In this document: in pieces, positions 5,336-11,108 of the stretch
Numbering within the stretch: position 1 is the stretch's first letter
Layout: each line of letters starts with the position of its first letter
NCBI GenBank assembly: GCA_017556665.1
Contig: JAFYMJ010000235.1
Span: 1 to 11,108 of the forward strand
Reading direction: 5' to 3'
DNA from: Bacteroidales bacterium
GTDB lineage: Bacteria; Bacteroidota; Bacteroidia; Bacteroidales; UBA932
DNA length: 11,108 nt
Notes under the pieces: generated by a model
The model's input: the letters and a program-made list of their open reading frames with translations, nothing else
What the model was told of the DNA's origin: nothing
The model's database searches: none
Made by a program: the position numbers and the translations under genes

Positions 5336-6655
5336 TTACATACCCGAACGGCCTTTTAGACGTCCTGTCTTCATTAAACCGTCGTAGTGGCGCATTAACA
5401 GATAACTCTCTATCTGTTGTAAAGTATCAAGTACAACTCCTACAAGGATCAACAAACTTGTACCGCCATAGAATTGGGCAAACTGGTTGTTGATACCAAG
5501 TTTCATTGCGAATGCCGGCATAATTGCTACAAGTGCTAGGAAAATAGAACCTGGGAATGTAATGCGCGACATAACACTGTCTAGATACTCAGCAGTTTTC
5601 TTACCTGGCTTAATGCCAGGGATGAAACCGCCATTCTTTTTCATCTCCTCCGCCATGTTGGTTGGGTTTACTGTTACTGCGGTGTAGAAGTAAGTAAACG
5701 CAACAACTAGGAATCCAAATATGAAGTTATACCAGAAGCCTGTGTAGTTACCTAGAGTGGCGGCTAATCCACGGGTAGCATCAAAGCTTGCAAATATAAT
5801 TGGGAACAACATCAATGCTTGAGCAAAGATAATTGGCATAACACCTGCTGCATTTATCTTTAACGGAATGTATTGACGAACTCCACCATATTGTTTGTTT
5901 CCAACAATTCTTTTAGCGTATTGTACAGGGATTCTTCTTGTACCTTGTACCAATGCAATAGTTGCAACAAATACCAAGAACAGAATAATCAACTCTACAA
6001 TCAGCATTAGGGCACTACCTGTGGTTTGGCTGAATCTTGTACCAACCTCTGCTGCTAATGCATAAGGAAGTCTTGCAATAATACCAACCATGATGATTAG
6101 AGAAATACCATTTCCTAAGCCGCGGTCTGTAATTCTCTCACCTAACCACATAATGAACATAGTACCACCAATAAGAACTATAGTTGCAAAGAAGTTAAAT
6201 GAAAATCCTTTAATTAGGAAAGCTGACTCTGGCAATTGCGCATGCAAGTTTGTCAAGTACGCTGGGCCTTGAAGTGCAAGAATTGCAATTGTCAAATATC
6301 TGGTCCATTGGTTCATCTTTCTACGACCACTCTCGCCCTCGCGTTGTAGTCTTTGAAAATATGGAACCATAATTCCCAAAAGTTGAATAACAATTGATGC
6401 AGAGATGTAAGGCATTACACCTAGTGCAAAAATTGAAGCATTACCAAAAGCACCACCGGAGAACATGTTAAGCAAGCCTAACAAACCCTCTGAAGCTTGT
6501 GCCTCTAGATTTGCAAGTTGTGTTGGATCTATACCTGGAAGTACTACAAATGAGCCCAAGCGATAGACTACCAACAATAGAATTGTATAAACGATTCTAT
6601 TGCGCAACTCTTCAATTTTGAAAATATTTCTAATTGTGTCAATTAATTTTTTCAT
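5336..6655 (-). CDS. secY: Protein translocase channel subunit SecY
   Basis: This 439-residue inner-membrane protein is the pore subunit of SecYEG, through which unfolded proteins cross or enter the membrane. Ten hydrophobic segments are expected and are consistent with the sequence, starting with IVYTILLLVVYRLGSFVVLP near residue 20. The plug region after TM1 includes GLLNMFSGGAFGNASIFALG, and the family signature lies in TM2 (GVMPYISASIVIQLL). In cytoplasmic loop C5 the motif is PGIKPG, with Lys (about residue 349) where E. coli has R357 (PGIRPG), a conservative change. The length is close to the E. coli protein. It starts 7 nt after rplO and ends 21 nt before map. Confidence 0.98.
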   Translation of the reverse strand: MKKLIDTIRNIFKIEELRNRIVYTILLLVVYRLGSFVVLPGIDPTQLANLEAQASEGLLGLLNMFSGGAFGNASIFALGVMPYISASIVIQLLGIMVPYFQRLQREGESGRRKMNQWTRYLTIAILALQGPAYLTNLHAQLPESAFLIKGFSFNFFATIVLIGGTMFIMWLGERITDRGLGNGISLIIMVGIIARLPYALAAEVGTRFSQTTGSALMLIVELIILFLVFVATIALVQGTRRIPVQYAKRIVGNKQYGGVRQYIPLKINAAGVMPIIFAQALMLFPIIFASFDATRGLAATLGNYTGFWYNFIFGFLVVAFTYFYTAVTVNPTNMAEEMKKNGGFIPGIKPGKKTAEYLDSVMSRITFPGSIFLALVAIMPAFAMKLGINNQFAQFYGGTSLLILVGVVLDTLQQIESYLLMRHYDGLMKTGRLKGRSGM

Positions 6656-6662
6656 TATAAAA

Positions 6663-7109
6663 TTAGATTAGAGTTGTAGTACCTTGAACTGCCTCTATCT
6701 TAGCAACAGCTGTTTTAGAGAAAGCATTTGCGGTAACATCTAGTTTTACAGTCAACTCGCCATTACCTAATACTTTAACTAAATCTTTTTTAGAAATTAG
6801 ACCGTTATCGATCATAACATCTACAGTAATTGTTGTAAGACCTGTTTTCTCGCTTAATGCTTGTAAGCTAGAAAGATTAACAGCTTTGTATTCTACTCTA
6901 TTAGGATTGTTGAATCCAAATTTAGGCAGACGTCTTTGAATAGGCATCTGACCTCCCTCGAAACCTAATTTACGAGAGTAACCAGAACGAGATTGAGCTC
7001 CTTTGTGACCACGAGTAGATGTACCACCATGACCAGAACCCTCACCACGACCAATTCTTTTCTCTCTACCTATAGAACCTGCTTGAGGTTTTAATGTATT
7101 TAATTTCAT
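6663..7109 (-). CDS. rplO: Large ribosomal subunit protein uL15
   Basis: This 148-residue protein is L15, a late-assembling 50S protein with a long glycine- and arginine-rich N-terminal extension that threads into 23S rRNA. That extension is visible (about 18-50: KRIGRGEGSGHGGTSTRGHK), followed by GFEGGQMPIQRRLPKFGF near residue 49 and a globular C-terminal domain. The length is typical. It follows rpmD by 16 nt and precedes secY by 7 nt, the classic spc-operon order. Confidence 0.97.
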   Translation of the reverse strand: MKLNTLKPQAGSIGREKRIGRGEGSGHGGTSTRGHKGAQSRSGYSRKLGFEGGQMPIQRRLPKFGFNNPNRVEYKAVNLSSLQALSEKTGLTTITVDVMIDNGLISKKDLVKVLGNGELTVKLDVTANAFSKTAVAKIEAVQGTTTLI

Positions 7110-7125
7110 TGTAAAATCTGCTTAA

Positions 7126-7308
7126 TTAGTTGATTTCTTCTACTTTAACAAGGTGTAGAACTTTCTCGATCATACCTTTGTATACTGGAGTAAGCTCTAA
7201 CTCTACAGAGTGTCTGATACGGCGGATACCTAAAGATTGCAAACATGCAATTTGCTTTTGAGAAGCTCCGTTTTTACTTTTAATTTGAGTAACTCTAACT
7301 TTTGCCAT
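7126..7308 (-). CDS. rpmD: Large ribosomal subunit protein uL30
   Basis: This 60-residue protein is L30, a small 50S protein. The family pattern is clear: VRVTQIKSKNG at the start, then LGIRRIRHSVELE near residue 26 and VLHLVKVEEI at the end. It has the strongest Shine-Dalgarno in the window, AAGGAGG (7323 to 7317), with 8 nt to the ATG; this motif overlaps the rpsE stop codon. It lies between rpsE (13 nt) and rplO (16 nt). Confidence 0.97.
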   Translation of the reverse strand: MAKVRVTQIKSKNGASQKQIACLQSLGIRRIRHSVELELTPVYKGMIEKVLHLVKVEEIN

Positions 7309-7316
7309 AATCTTAT

Positions 7317-7323
7317 CCTCCTT
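7317..7323 (-). promoter_or_regulatory. Strong Shine-Dalgarno of rpmD
   Basis: AAGGAGG is a full complement of the anti-Shine-Dalgarno core, placed 8 nt before the rpmD ATG and overlapping the rpsE stop codon. Bacteroidota rarely use Shine-Dalgarno sequences, so a consensus site here stands out. Overlap with the upstream stop suggests coupled reinitiation. Confidence 0.7.
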
Positions 7324-7840
7324 ATCCGTTAAATACTTTGTTCATGTGTACACCTCTTAAACCTGCAATAGTGTAAGCATCTCTCATCTCTGCAAGAGCA
7401 GCAACAGTTGCTTTAACTAAGTTGTGAGGGTTTGAAGAACCTTTAGATTTTGCTAGGACATCGTGAACGCCTACAGACTCAAATACTGCACGCATCGCAC
7501 CACCCGCTTTTACTCCGGTACCCTCAGCTGCTGGTTTCATAAATACACTTGCTCCACCAAATTTAGCAGATTGCTCATGTGGAATAGTTCTCTTGTTAAG
7601 AGGAACTTTTACAAGATTTTTCTTTGCGTCCTCAATTCCTTTAGAAATAGCAGTTGTAACCTCGTTAGCTTTACCTAAGCCATAACCAACAACACCATTC
7701 TCATCGCCTACAACAACTATAGCTGCAAAACTGAAGTGACGACCACCTTTTGTTACTTTAGTAACTCTTCTTACTGCAACTAGTCTATCTTTAAGCTCTA
7801 GTTCGGTAGTTTTACCATTTTTTACATTCATATTTGCCAT
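7322..7840 (-). CDS. rpsE: Small ribosomal subunit protein uS5
   Basis: This 172-residue protein is S5, at the mRNA entry side of the 30S subunit, important for decoding accuracy and the site of spectinomycin-resistance mutations in other bacteria. The N-terminal dsRBD-like domain contains [20 protein letters not shown] (about 24-43) and [11 protein letters not shown]. The C-terminal domain contains [20 protein letters not shown] (about 112-131) and [11 protein letters not shown]. The spectinomycin-loop region (VTKGGRHF) looks wild type. It starts 6 nt after rplR. Its stop overlaps the rpmD Shine-Dalgarno. Confidence 0.97.
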   Translation of the reverse strand: MANMNVKNGKTTELELKDRLVAVRRVTKVTKGGRHFSFAAIVVVGDENGVVGYGLGKANEVTTAISKGIEDAKKNLVKVPLNKRTIPHEQSAKFGGASVFMKPAAEGTGVKAGGAMRAVFESVGVHDVLAKSKGSSNPHNLVKATVAALAEMRDAYTIAGLRGVHMNKVFNG

Positions 7841-7846
7841 AGTCTC

Positions 7847-8209
7847 TTAGAATTTAAGTCCACCCTCACGAGCGGCATCAGCTAAACTTTTTACTCTACC
7901 ATGATACAAGTTACCTCCACGGTCGAAACAAACCTCTGAGATACCTTTTGCAAGTGCACGCTCAGCAGCAGCTTTACCAACTAAAGCAGCAACCTCAGTT
8001 TTAGTTTTGCCAGCAGCTTGCTCTGCAATTGCTTTATCAAGTGATGATGCAGCTGCCAAAGTAACTCCATTAACATCGTCAATTAGCTGCACGTAAATTT
8101 GACTGTTACTTCTAAATACACACATTCTAGGTTTTTGAGCTGTGCCATTAACCACTTTACGAATGCGATAATGTATTCTTTTCTTTCTTTCAATTTTATT
8201 AATAGCCAT
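7847..8209 (-). CDS. rplR: Large ribosomal subunit protein uL18
   Basis: This 120-residue protein is L18, which binds 5S rRNA together with L5 and docks it onto the 50S central protuberance. The basic N-terminal arm ([12 protein letters not shown]), the [18 protein letters not shown] strand region (about 28-45) and the C-terminal [24 protein letters not shown] motif are conserved. The length is typical. A clear AAGGAG lies 8 nt before the ATG. It is flanked by rplF (15 nt) and rpsE (6 nt). Confidence 0.97.
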   Translation of the reverse strand: MAINKIERKKRIHYRIRKVVNGTAQKPRMCVFRSNSQIYVQLIDDVNGVTLAAASSLDKAIAEQAAGKTKTEVAALVGKAAAERALAKGISEVCFDRGGNLYHGRVKSLADAAREGGLKF

Positions 8210-8217
8210 AAATCCTT

Positions 8218-8223
8218 CTCCTT
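8218..8223 (-). promoter_or_regulatory. Shine-Dalgarno of rplR
   Basis: AAGGAG lies 8 nt before the rplR ATG, in the 15-nt gap after rplF. It is one of five good Shine-Dalgarno matches in a gene cluster where most starts have none, and it confirms the start at 8209. Confidence 0.65.
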
Positions 8224-8224
8224 A

Positions 8225-8785
8225 TTATTTAGCGCCAGCCGATTTACCAGCCTTACGACGAAGTTGTTCACCAACAAACTTAATACCTTTACCTTTGTAT
8301 GGCTCAGGTTTACGTAACGAACGAATCTTAGCTGCTACCATGCCTAACAATTGTTTATCGGCACTTTTAAGAACTAAAATTGGGTTAGCACCTTTCTTTA
8401 CAGGCTCAGCCTCACCTTTAACCTCTTTTGGAAGCTCAAAGTGAATATCGTGTGAGAAACCAAGGCTGAACTCTAGGATTTGGCCTTTAACCTCTACACG
8501 GAAACCTACACCTACTAGCTCTTGTTTGATAGTATATCCTGTTGATACACCAACAACCATGTTGTTAATAAGAGCACGATATAAACCGTGTAGTGAGCGA
8601 TGGCGCGGTTGATCTGTAGGTCTTGAAACAGTCACTACGCCTCCCTCTACAGCAACTTTAATGTCAGCATCAACTTTTTGTGCCAACTCACCAAGAGGGC
8701 CTTTGACCTTAACCACATTACCGTTATCAACTGTAACTGTTACTCCTTGTGGAAGGCTTACAGGTAATTTTCCTATTCTTGACAT
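8225..8785 (-). CDS. rplF: Large ribosomal subunit protein uL6
   Basis: This 186-residue protein is L6, located near the sarcin-ricin loop and factor-binding site of the 50S subunit. It has two repeated L6 folds (about 1-80 and 85-165). MSRIGKLPV opens the protein and the C-terminal signature PEPYKGKGIKFVGEQLRRKAG is intact near residues 160-180. The length is slightly above the E. coli protein (177) because of a short GKSAGAK tail. It follows rpsH after a 67-nt gap, longer than most in this unit, in which I see no clear hairpin or promoter. Confidence 0.97.
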   Translation of the reverse strand: MSRIGKLPVSLPQGVTVTVDNGNVVKVKGPLGELAQKVDADIKVAVEGGVVTVSRPTDQPRHRSLHGLYRALINNMVVGVSTGYTIKQELVGVGFRVEVKGQILEFSLGFSHDIHFELPKEVKGEAEPVKKGANPILVLKSADKQLLGMVAAKIRSLRKPEPYKGKGIKFVGEQLRRKAGKSAGAK

Positions 8786-8852
8786 AGAAATAAATTGTGT
8801 TAATAATTAAAGATTAATTTTTAGTTAAAAAGTTTTATTGTACAGTAATCTA

Positions 8853-9248
8853 CTAGTAAACATAGCAAAGAACCTCACCACCTACATTTAGAGTTCTAGC
8901 CTCTTTGTCTGTGATAATACCTTTGTTAGTTGACAAAATAGCAATACCCAAGCCGTTCAATACTCTTGGCATCTCTGCAACGCCTGTGTATTGTCTTAGA
9001 CCAGGTTTACTAACACGAATAATTTTTTTAACTGCTGCTTTTTTGCTCTCAGGATGATATTTTAGAGCAATTTTGATTGTGTTGCCAGGAGTACCCTCAA
9101 CAACTTTGTAACTTAAGATGTAACCCTTCTCATGAAGAACGCGGGTCATCTCTACTTTCATCTTTGACGATGGAATCTCGACAATTTTGTGTCCTGCTAA
9201 ATAAGCATTACGGATTCTTGTCAAAAAGTCTGCTATTGGATCAGTCAT
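8853..9248 (-). CDS. rpsH: Small ribosomal subunit protein uS8
   Basis: This 131-residue protein is S8, a primary 16S rRNA-binding protein that organises the central domain. In E. coli it also represses the spc operon by binding its mRNA. MTDPIADFLTRIRNAYLAG at the start is the family signature. PRVLNGLGIAILSTNKGIIT (about 94-113) is the RNA-binding C-terminal core, and the protein ends EVLCYVY. An in-frame upstream ATG at 9281 would add MESISKKNNLK, which the family lacks; starting at 9248 gives the usual length of about 131, so I prefer it. The 121-nt gap before it, with a strong hairpin, is the largest in the unit. Confidence 0.95.
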   Translation of the reverse strand: MTDPIADFLTRIRNAYLAGHKIVEIPSSKMKVEMTRVLHEKGYILSYKVVEGTPGNTIKIALKYHPESKKAAVKKIIRVSKPGLRQYTGVAEMPRVLNGLGIAILSTNKGIITDKEARTLNVGGEVLCYVY

Positions 9249-9332
9249 TTTTAAATTGTTTTTTTTAGAAATCGACTCCATATTTCAGAAGCCCGATATC
9301 CAATGTTAATACTTTTTTTAATAATATGTAAG

Positions 9333-9362
9333 AAAGGTGTGCACTAAAAAGTGCACCCCTTT
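9333..9362 (-). promoter_or_regulatory. Strong hairpin in the rpsN-rpsH gap
   Basis: AAAGG-T-GTGCACT (9333-9345) and AGTGCAC-C-CCTTT (9350-9362) form a 13-position stem with a single mismatch and a 4-nt loop, 7 nt after the rpsN stop. In the minus-strand transcript the loop is UUUU and the mismatch is G-A. The sequence after the stem is only moderately U-rich, so it is a weak terminator at best. It may act as a partial attenuator, a 3'-end stabiliser after processing, or a protein-binding site. Confidence 0.7.
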
Positions 9363-9369
9363 AATATTT

Positions 9370-9639
9370 CTACCAGCTTGCCTTGTGAACGCCAGGAATT
9401 AAACCTTTGCTAGCCATTTCGCGGAACTGAATACGGCTAATACCAAAGATACGCATATAACCTTTTGGTCTACCAGTAAGTGAACATCTGTTGTGAAGAC
9501 GTACTGGGCTAGAGTTTTTAGGTAATTTATCAAGAGCTGCGTAATCACCAGCCTCTTTTAGTTGTTTGCGTTTCTCTGCATATTTAGCACATAGCTTAGC
9601 GCGTTTCACCTCGCGTGCTTTCATTGATTCTTTTGCCAT
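9370..9639 (-). CDS. rpsN: Small ribosomal subunit protein uS14, zinc-free form
   Basis: This 89-residue protein is S14, in the head of the 30S subunit. It is the long form lacking the two CxxC pairs of zinc-type S14; only isolated cysteines are present (KLCAKY and NRCSLTG). The C-terminal signature [20 protein letters not shown] and the end [11 protein letters not shown] are intact, and [10 protein letters not shown] is the expected start. It lies 26 nt after rplE. Its stop (TAG) is followed 7 nt later by a strong hairpin. Confidence 0.97.
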   Translation of the reverse strand: MAKESMKAREVKRAKLCAKYAEKRKQLKEAGDYAALDKLPKNSSPVRLHNRCSLTGRPKGYMRIFGISRIQFREMASKGLIPGVHKASW

Positions 9640-9665
9640 TCTCTATTCTCTTTAGATTGTTCGTA

Positions 9666-10259
9666 TTATTTTTTAAAAGGCAAACCAAACTCGCGAAGAA
9701 GTGCATAAGCCTCCTCGTCTTTCTCAGTAGTAGTTACAAAAGTAATCTCCATACCAAGAACTTTGGTGATTTTATCAATATCAATCTCTGGGAAAATGAT
9801 TTGCTCTTTAACACCTAAAGTGTAGTTTCCTCTACCATCCAATTTTTGGTTGATACCTTTGAAATCTCTAATACGAGGTAGTGAAACTGCAATTAGTCTC
9901 TCTAAGAACTCATACATTTTAGTACCACGCAAAGTAACTTTAACGCCAATAGGCATACCTTTACGAAGTTTGAAGTTTGAGATATCTTTCTTAGAGTAAG
10001 TCAACATAGCTTTTTGACCAGTGATAGTTGTAAGCTCTTGTTGTGCAACCTCAATAAGTTTTTTATCTTGAGTAGCTTGACCCATACCTTGGTTGATAGT
10101 GATTTTCTCCAAAGCAGGAACTTGCATTACAGTTTTATAGCCAAACTCTTTCATCAATTTGGCAACAATCTCTTCTTTGTATTTCTTTTGAAGAGTAGGC
10201 ACATAACCCTCTACTTTAACTTGAGCTGCAGGAGCAGCTGTATTTGCCACTTTTGCCAT
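9666..10259 (-). CDS. rplE: Large ribosomal subunit protein uL5
   Basis: This 197-residue protein is L5, which binds 5S rRNA and contacts P-site tRNA at the central protuberance. The core is standard: [16 protein letters not shown] (about 26-41), [32 protein letters not shown] (about 81-101), and [20 protein letters not shown] near 140. The protein carries about 18 extra N-terminal residues ([19 protein letters not shown]) relative to the E. coli form. The ATG shares its A with the rplX stop (TAATG), so translation is almost certainly coupled. A GGAGG lies 10 nt upstream inside the end of rplX. Confidence 0.96.
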   Translation of the reverse strand: MAKVANTAAPAAQVKVEGYVPTLQKKYKEEIVAKLMKEFGYKTVMQVPALEKITINQGMGQATQDKKLIEVAQQELTTITGQKAMLTYSKKDISNFKLRKGMPIGVKVTLRGTKMYEFLERLIAVSLPRIRDFKGINQKLDGRGNYTLGVKEQIIFPEIDIDKITKVLGMEITFVTTTEKDEEAYALLREFGLPFKK

Positions 10260-10582
10260 TATTTGATTTCCTCCCCAGATTTTTTAGCGTAACGAACCAA
10301 TTTACCTTTTTCGTTAAGTTTACGGCCAATTTTAGTAGGGCCGCCCTTAGCAGGATCTACAACTTGTAAGTTAGAAATATGAATACCAGCCTCTTGTTTT
10401 ACAATACCACCTTGTGGGTTTTGTGCATTAGGCTTAGTATGCTTGCTAATCATGTTAAGACCCTCTACAGTTGCGCGGTTTTTAGTTGTATCAACAGCTA
10501 GAACTTTTCCAGTTTTACCTTTAGAGTTACCAGCGTTTACAAAAACCATATCGCCTTTCTTAATATGTAACTTCTTATTCAT
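10259..10582 (-). CDS. rplX: Large ribosomal subunit protein uL24
   Basis: This 107-residue protein is L24, an assembly-initiator protein that binds the 5' region of 23S rRNA near the exit tunnel. The KOW motif is at the N-terminus (about 7-35: [20 protein letters not shown]), followed by the [12 protein letters not shown] segment and [20 protein letters not shown] (about 58-77). AAGGA lies 8 nt before the ATG. It starts 17 nt after rplN and overlaps rplE by one base. Confidence 0.97.
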   Translation of the reverse strand: MNKKLHIKKGDMVFVNAGNSKGKTGKVLAVDTTKNRATVEGLNMISKHTKPNAQNPQGGIVKQEAGIHISNLQVVDPAKGGPTKIGRKLNEKGKLVRYAKKSGEEIK

Positions 10583-10599
10583 AATACTATTCCTTATTA

Positions 10600-10965
10600 T
10601 TATAATACCTCTGGAGCTAAGGAAACAATTTTCATATAGTTGTCGCGTAACTCTCTAGCAACTGGGCCAAAGATACGAGTTCCACGAACCTCACCTTGGT
10701 TGTTCAAAAGAACACAAGCATTCTCATCAAATCTAATGTAAGAGCCATCTGCACGACGAATCTCTTTCTTAGTACGAACTACTACAGCTTTAGAAACTGA
10801 GCCTTTCTTAGCATCAGCACCAGGGATTGCACTCTTTACAGCAACTACAATCTTGTCTCCAACACCAGCGTAGCGACGGCGAGTACCGCCCAACACACGA
10901 ATACAAAGAACCTCCTTTGCACCGCTGTTATCTGCTACCATTAATCTTGATTCTTGTTGTATCAT
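10600..10965 (-). CDS. rplN: Large ribosomal subunit protein uL14
   Basis: This 121-residue protein is L14, a conserved beta-barrel at the subunit interface that takes part in bridges to the 30S subunit. It opens [20 protein letters not shown] and includes the [18 protein letters not shown] signature (about 30-47), [19 protein letters not shown] (about 64-82) and the end [17 protein letters not shown]. The length equals the usual 121-123 residues. It starts 3 nt after the rpsQ stop, with no Shine-Dalgarno. Confidence 0.98.
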   Translation of the reverse strand: MIQQESRLMVADNSGAKEVLCIRVLGGTRRRYAGVGDKIVVAVKSAIPGADAKKGSVSKAVVVRTKKEIRRADGSYIRFDENACVLLNNQGEVRGTRIFGPVARELRDNYMKIVSLAPEVL

Positions 10966-10968
10966 GGC

Positions 10969-11108
10969 TTATTTAACTTTTTCTACGATTTCTACTAATC
11001 TCCAGCATTTAGATTTACTCAATGGACGAGTCTCCATAATTCTCACTGTATCTCCCTCGCTGCACTCGTTTTTCTCATCGTGAGCAACAAATTTAGTGGT
11101 TTTATTTA
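10969..11108 (-). CDS. rpsQ: Small ribosomal subunit protein uS17, C-terminal part
   Basis: Reading the minus strand from the window edge gives 45 codons, [20 protein letters not shown], then [20 protein letters not shown] and a lysine-rich end. This is the C-terminal half of S17, an OB-fold protein that binds 16S rRNA early in 30S assembly. The ETRPLSK.K.W.LVEI motif is the family signature. The start lies outside the window. The stop TAA is 3 nt before rplN, the standard rpsQ-rplN order. Confidence 0.95.
   Translation of the reverse strand, partial: NKTTKFVAHDEKNECSEGDTVRIMETRPLSKSKCWRLVEIVEKVK

Noticed and set aside
8099-8317. Plus-strand frame of 72 codons across the rplR-rplF junction
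   Set aside because: It is antisense to two conserved ribosomal protein genes, and its composition (rich in F, S, T, N) is typical of the complement of lysine-rich genes.
9249-9281. Longer S8 starting at ATG 9281
   Set aside because: The extra residues MESISKKNNLK are not part of the family. MTDPIADFL is the conserved S8 start and gives the usual length.
9306-9313. Internal promoter before rpsH (TAACATTG on the minus strand, approximate position)
   Set aside because: One base departs from the -7 consensus, and the nearest TTTG-like element is at the wrong spacing (about 23 bp and imperfect). Not strong enough to call.

Overview
This window looks like a low-GC chromosome segment from a member of the Bacteroidota, most likely Bacteroidales. 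The evidence is promoters with the Bacteroidota signature (TTTG, about 19 bp, TAnnTTTG), many start codons without a Shine-Dalgarno sequence, the gene order secY-map-infA-rpmJ-rpsM with no adk, and protein features such as a zinc-free S4, a long zinc-free S14 and a tailed L17. I cannot name the genus.

Layout. (1) Positions 1-210, minus strand: the start of a ribosomal RNA operon. It has a consensus promoter, a boxA-like antitermination element, two back-to-back leader hairpins and about the first 18 bases of 16S rRNA, which runs off the window. (2) Positions 211-430: A/T-rich non-coding DNA ending in an intrinsic terminator with no visible gene in front of it. (3) Positions 431-1012, plus strand: two small genes for cysteine-rich proteins. 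One is a stand-alone TSCPD-domain protein of unknown function, the other a BFD-like [2Fe-2S] protein. A long inverted repeat ends exactly at the start codon of the second. (4) Positions 1013-1186: four tandem copies of a 37-bp repeat that begin at the stop codon of the Fe-S gene, then a bidirectional terminator. (5) Positions 1208-11108, minus strand: the distal part of the S10-spc-alpha ribosomal protein supercluster, transcribed rpsQ (partial)-rplN-rplX-rplE-rpsN-rpsH-rplF-rplR-rpsE-rpmD-rplO-secY-map-infA-rpmJ-rpsM-rpsK-rpsD-rpoA-rplQ. rpmJ (L36) is only 38 codons long and easy to miss.

How it works together. Region 5 makes ribosomal proteins, the translocon channel SecY, methionine aminopeptidase, IF-1 and the RNA polymerase alpha subunit as one tightly packed transcription unit. 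Gaps are mostly 3-40 nt, and one pair (rplX/rplE) overlaps by one base. The exceptions are gaps of 121 nt (rpsN-rpsH, containing a strong hairpin) and 67 nt (rpsH-rplF). The unit's promoter lies outside the window. The rRNA operon is transcribed in the same direction beyond the two small plus-strand genes.

Most of the window is conserved housekeeping DNA, and I see no convincing undescribed multi-gene system. The points worth a second look are the non-coding structures (repeat array, rpsN-rpsH hairpin, hairpin at the Fe-S gene start, orphan terminator, rRNA leader hairpins), the TSCPD/BFD gene pair, the L36 that has lost half its zinc ligands, and the uneven use of Shine-Dalgarno sequences.
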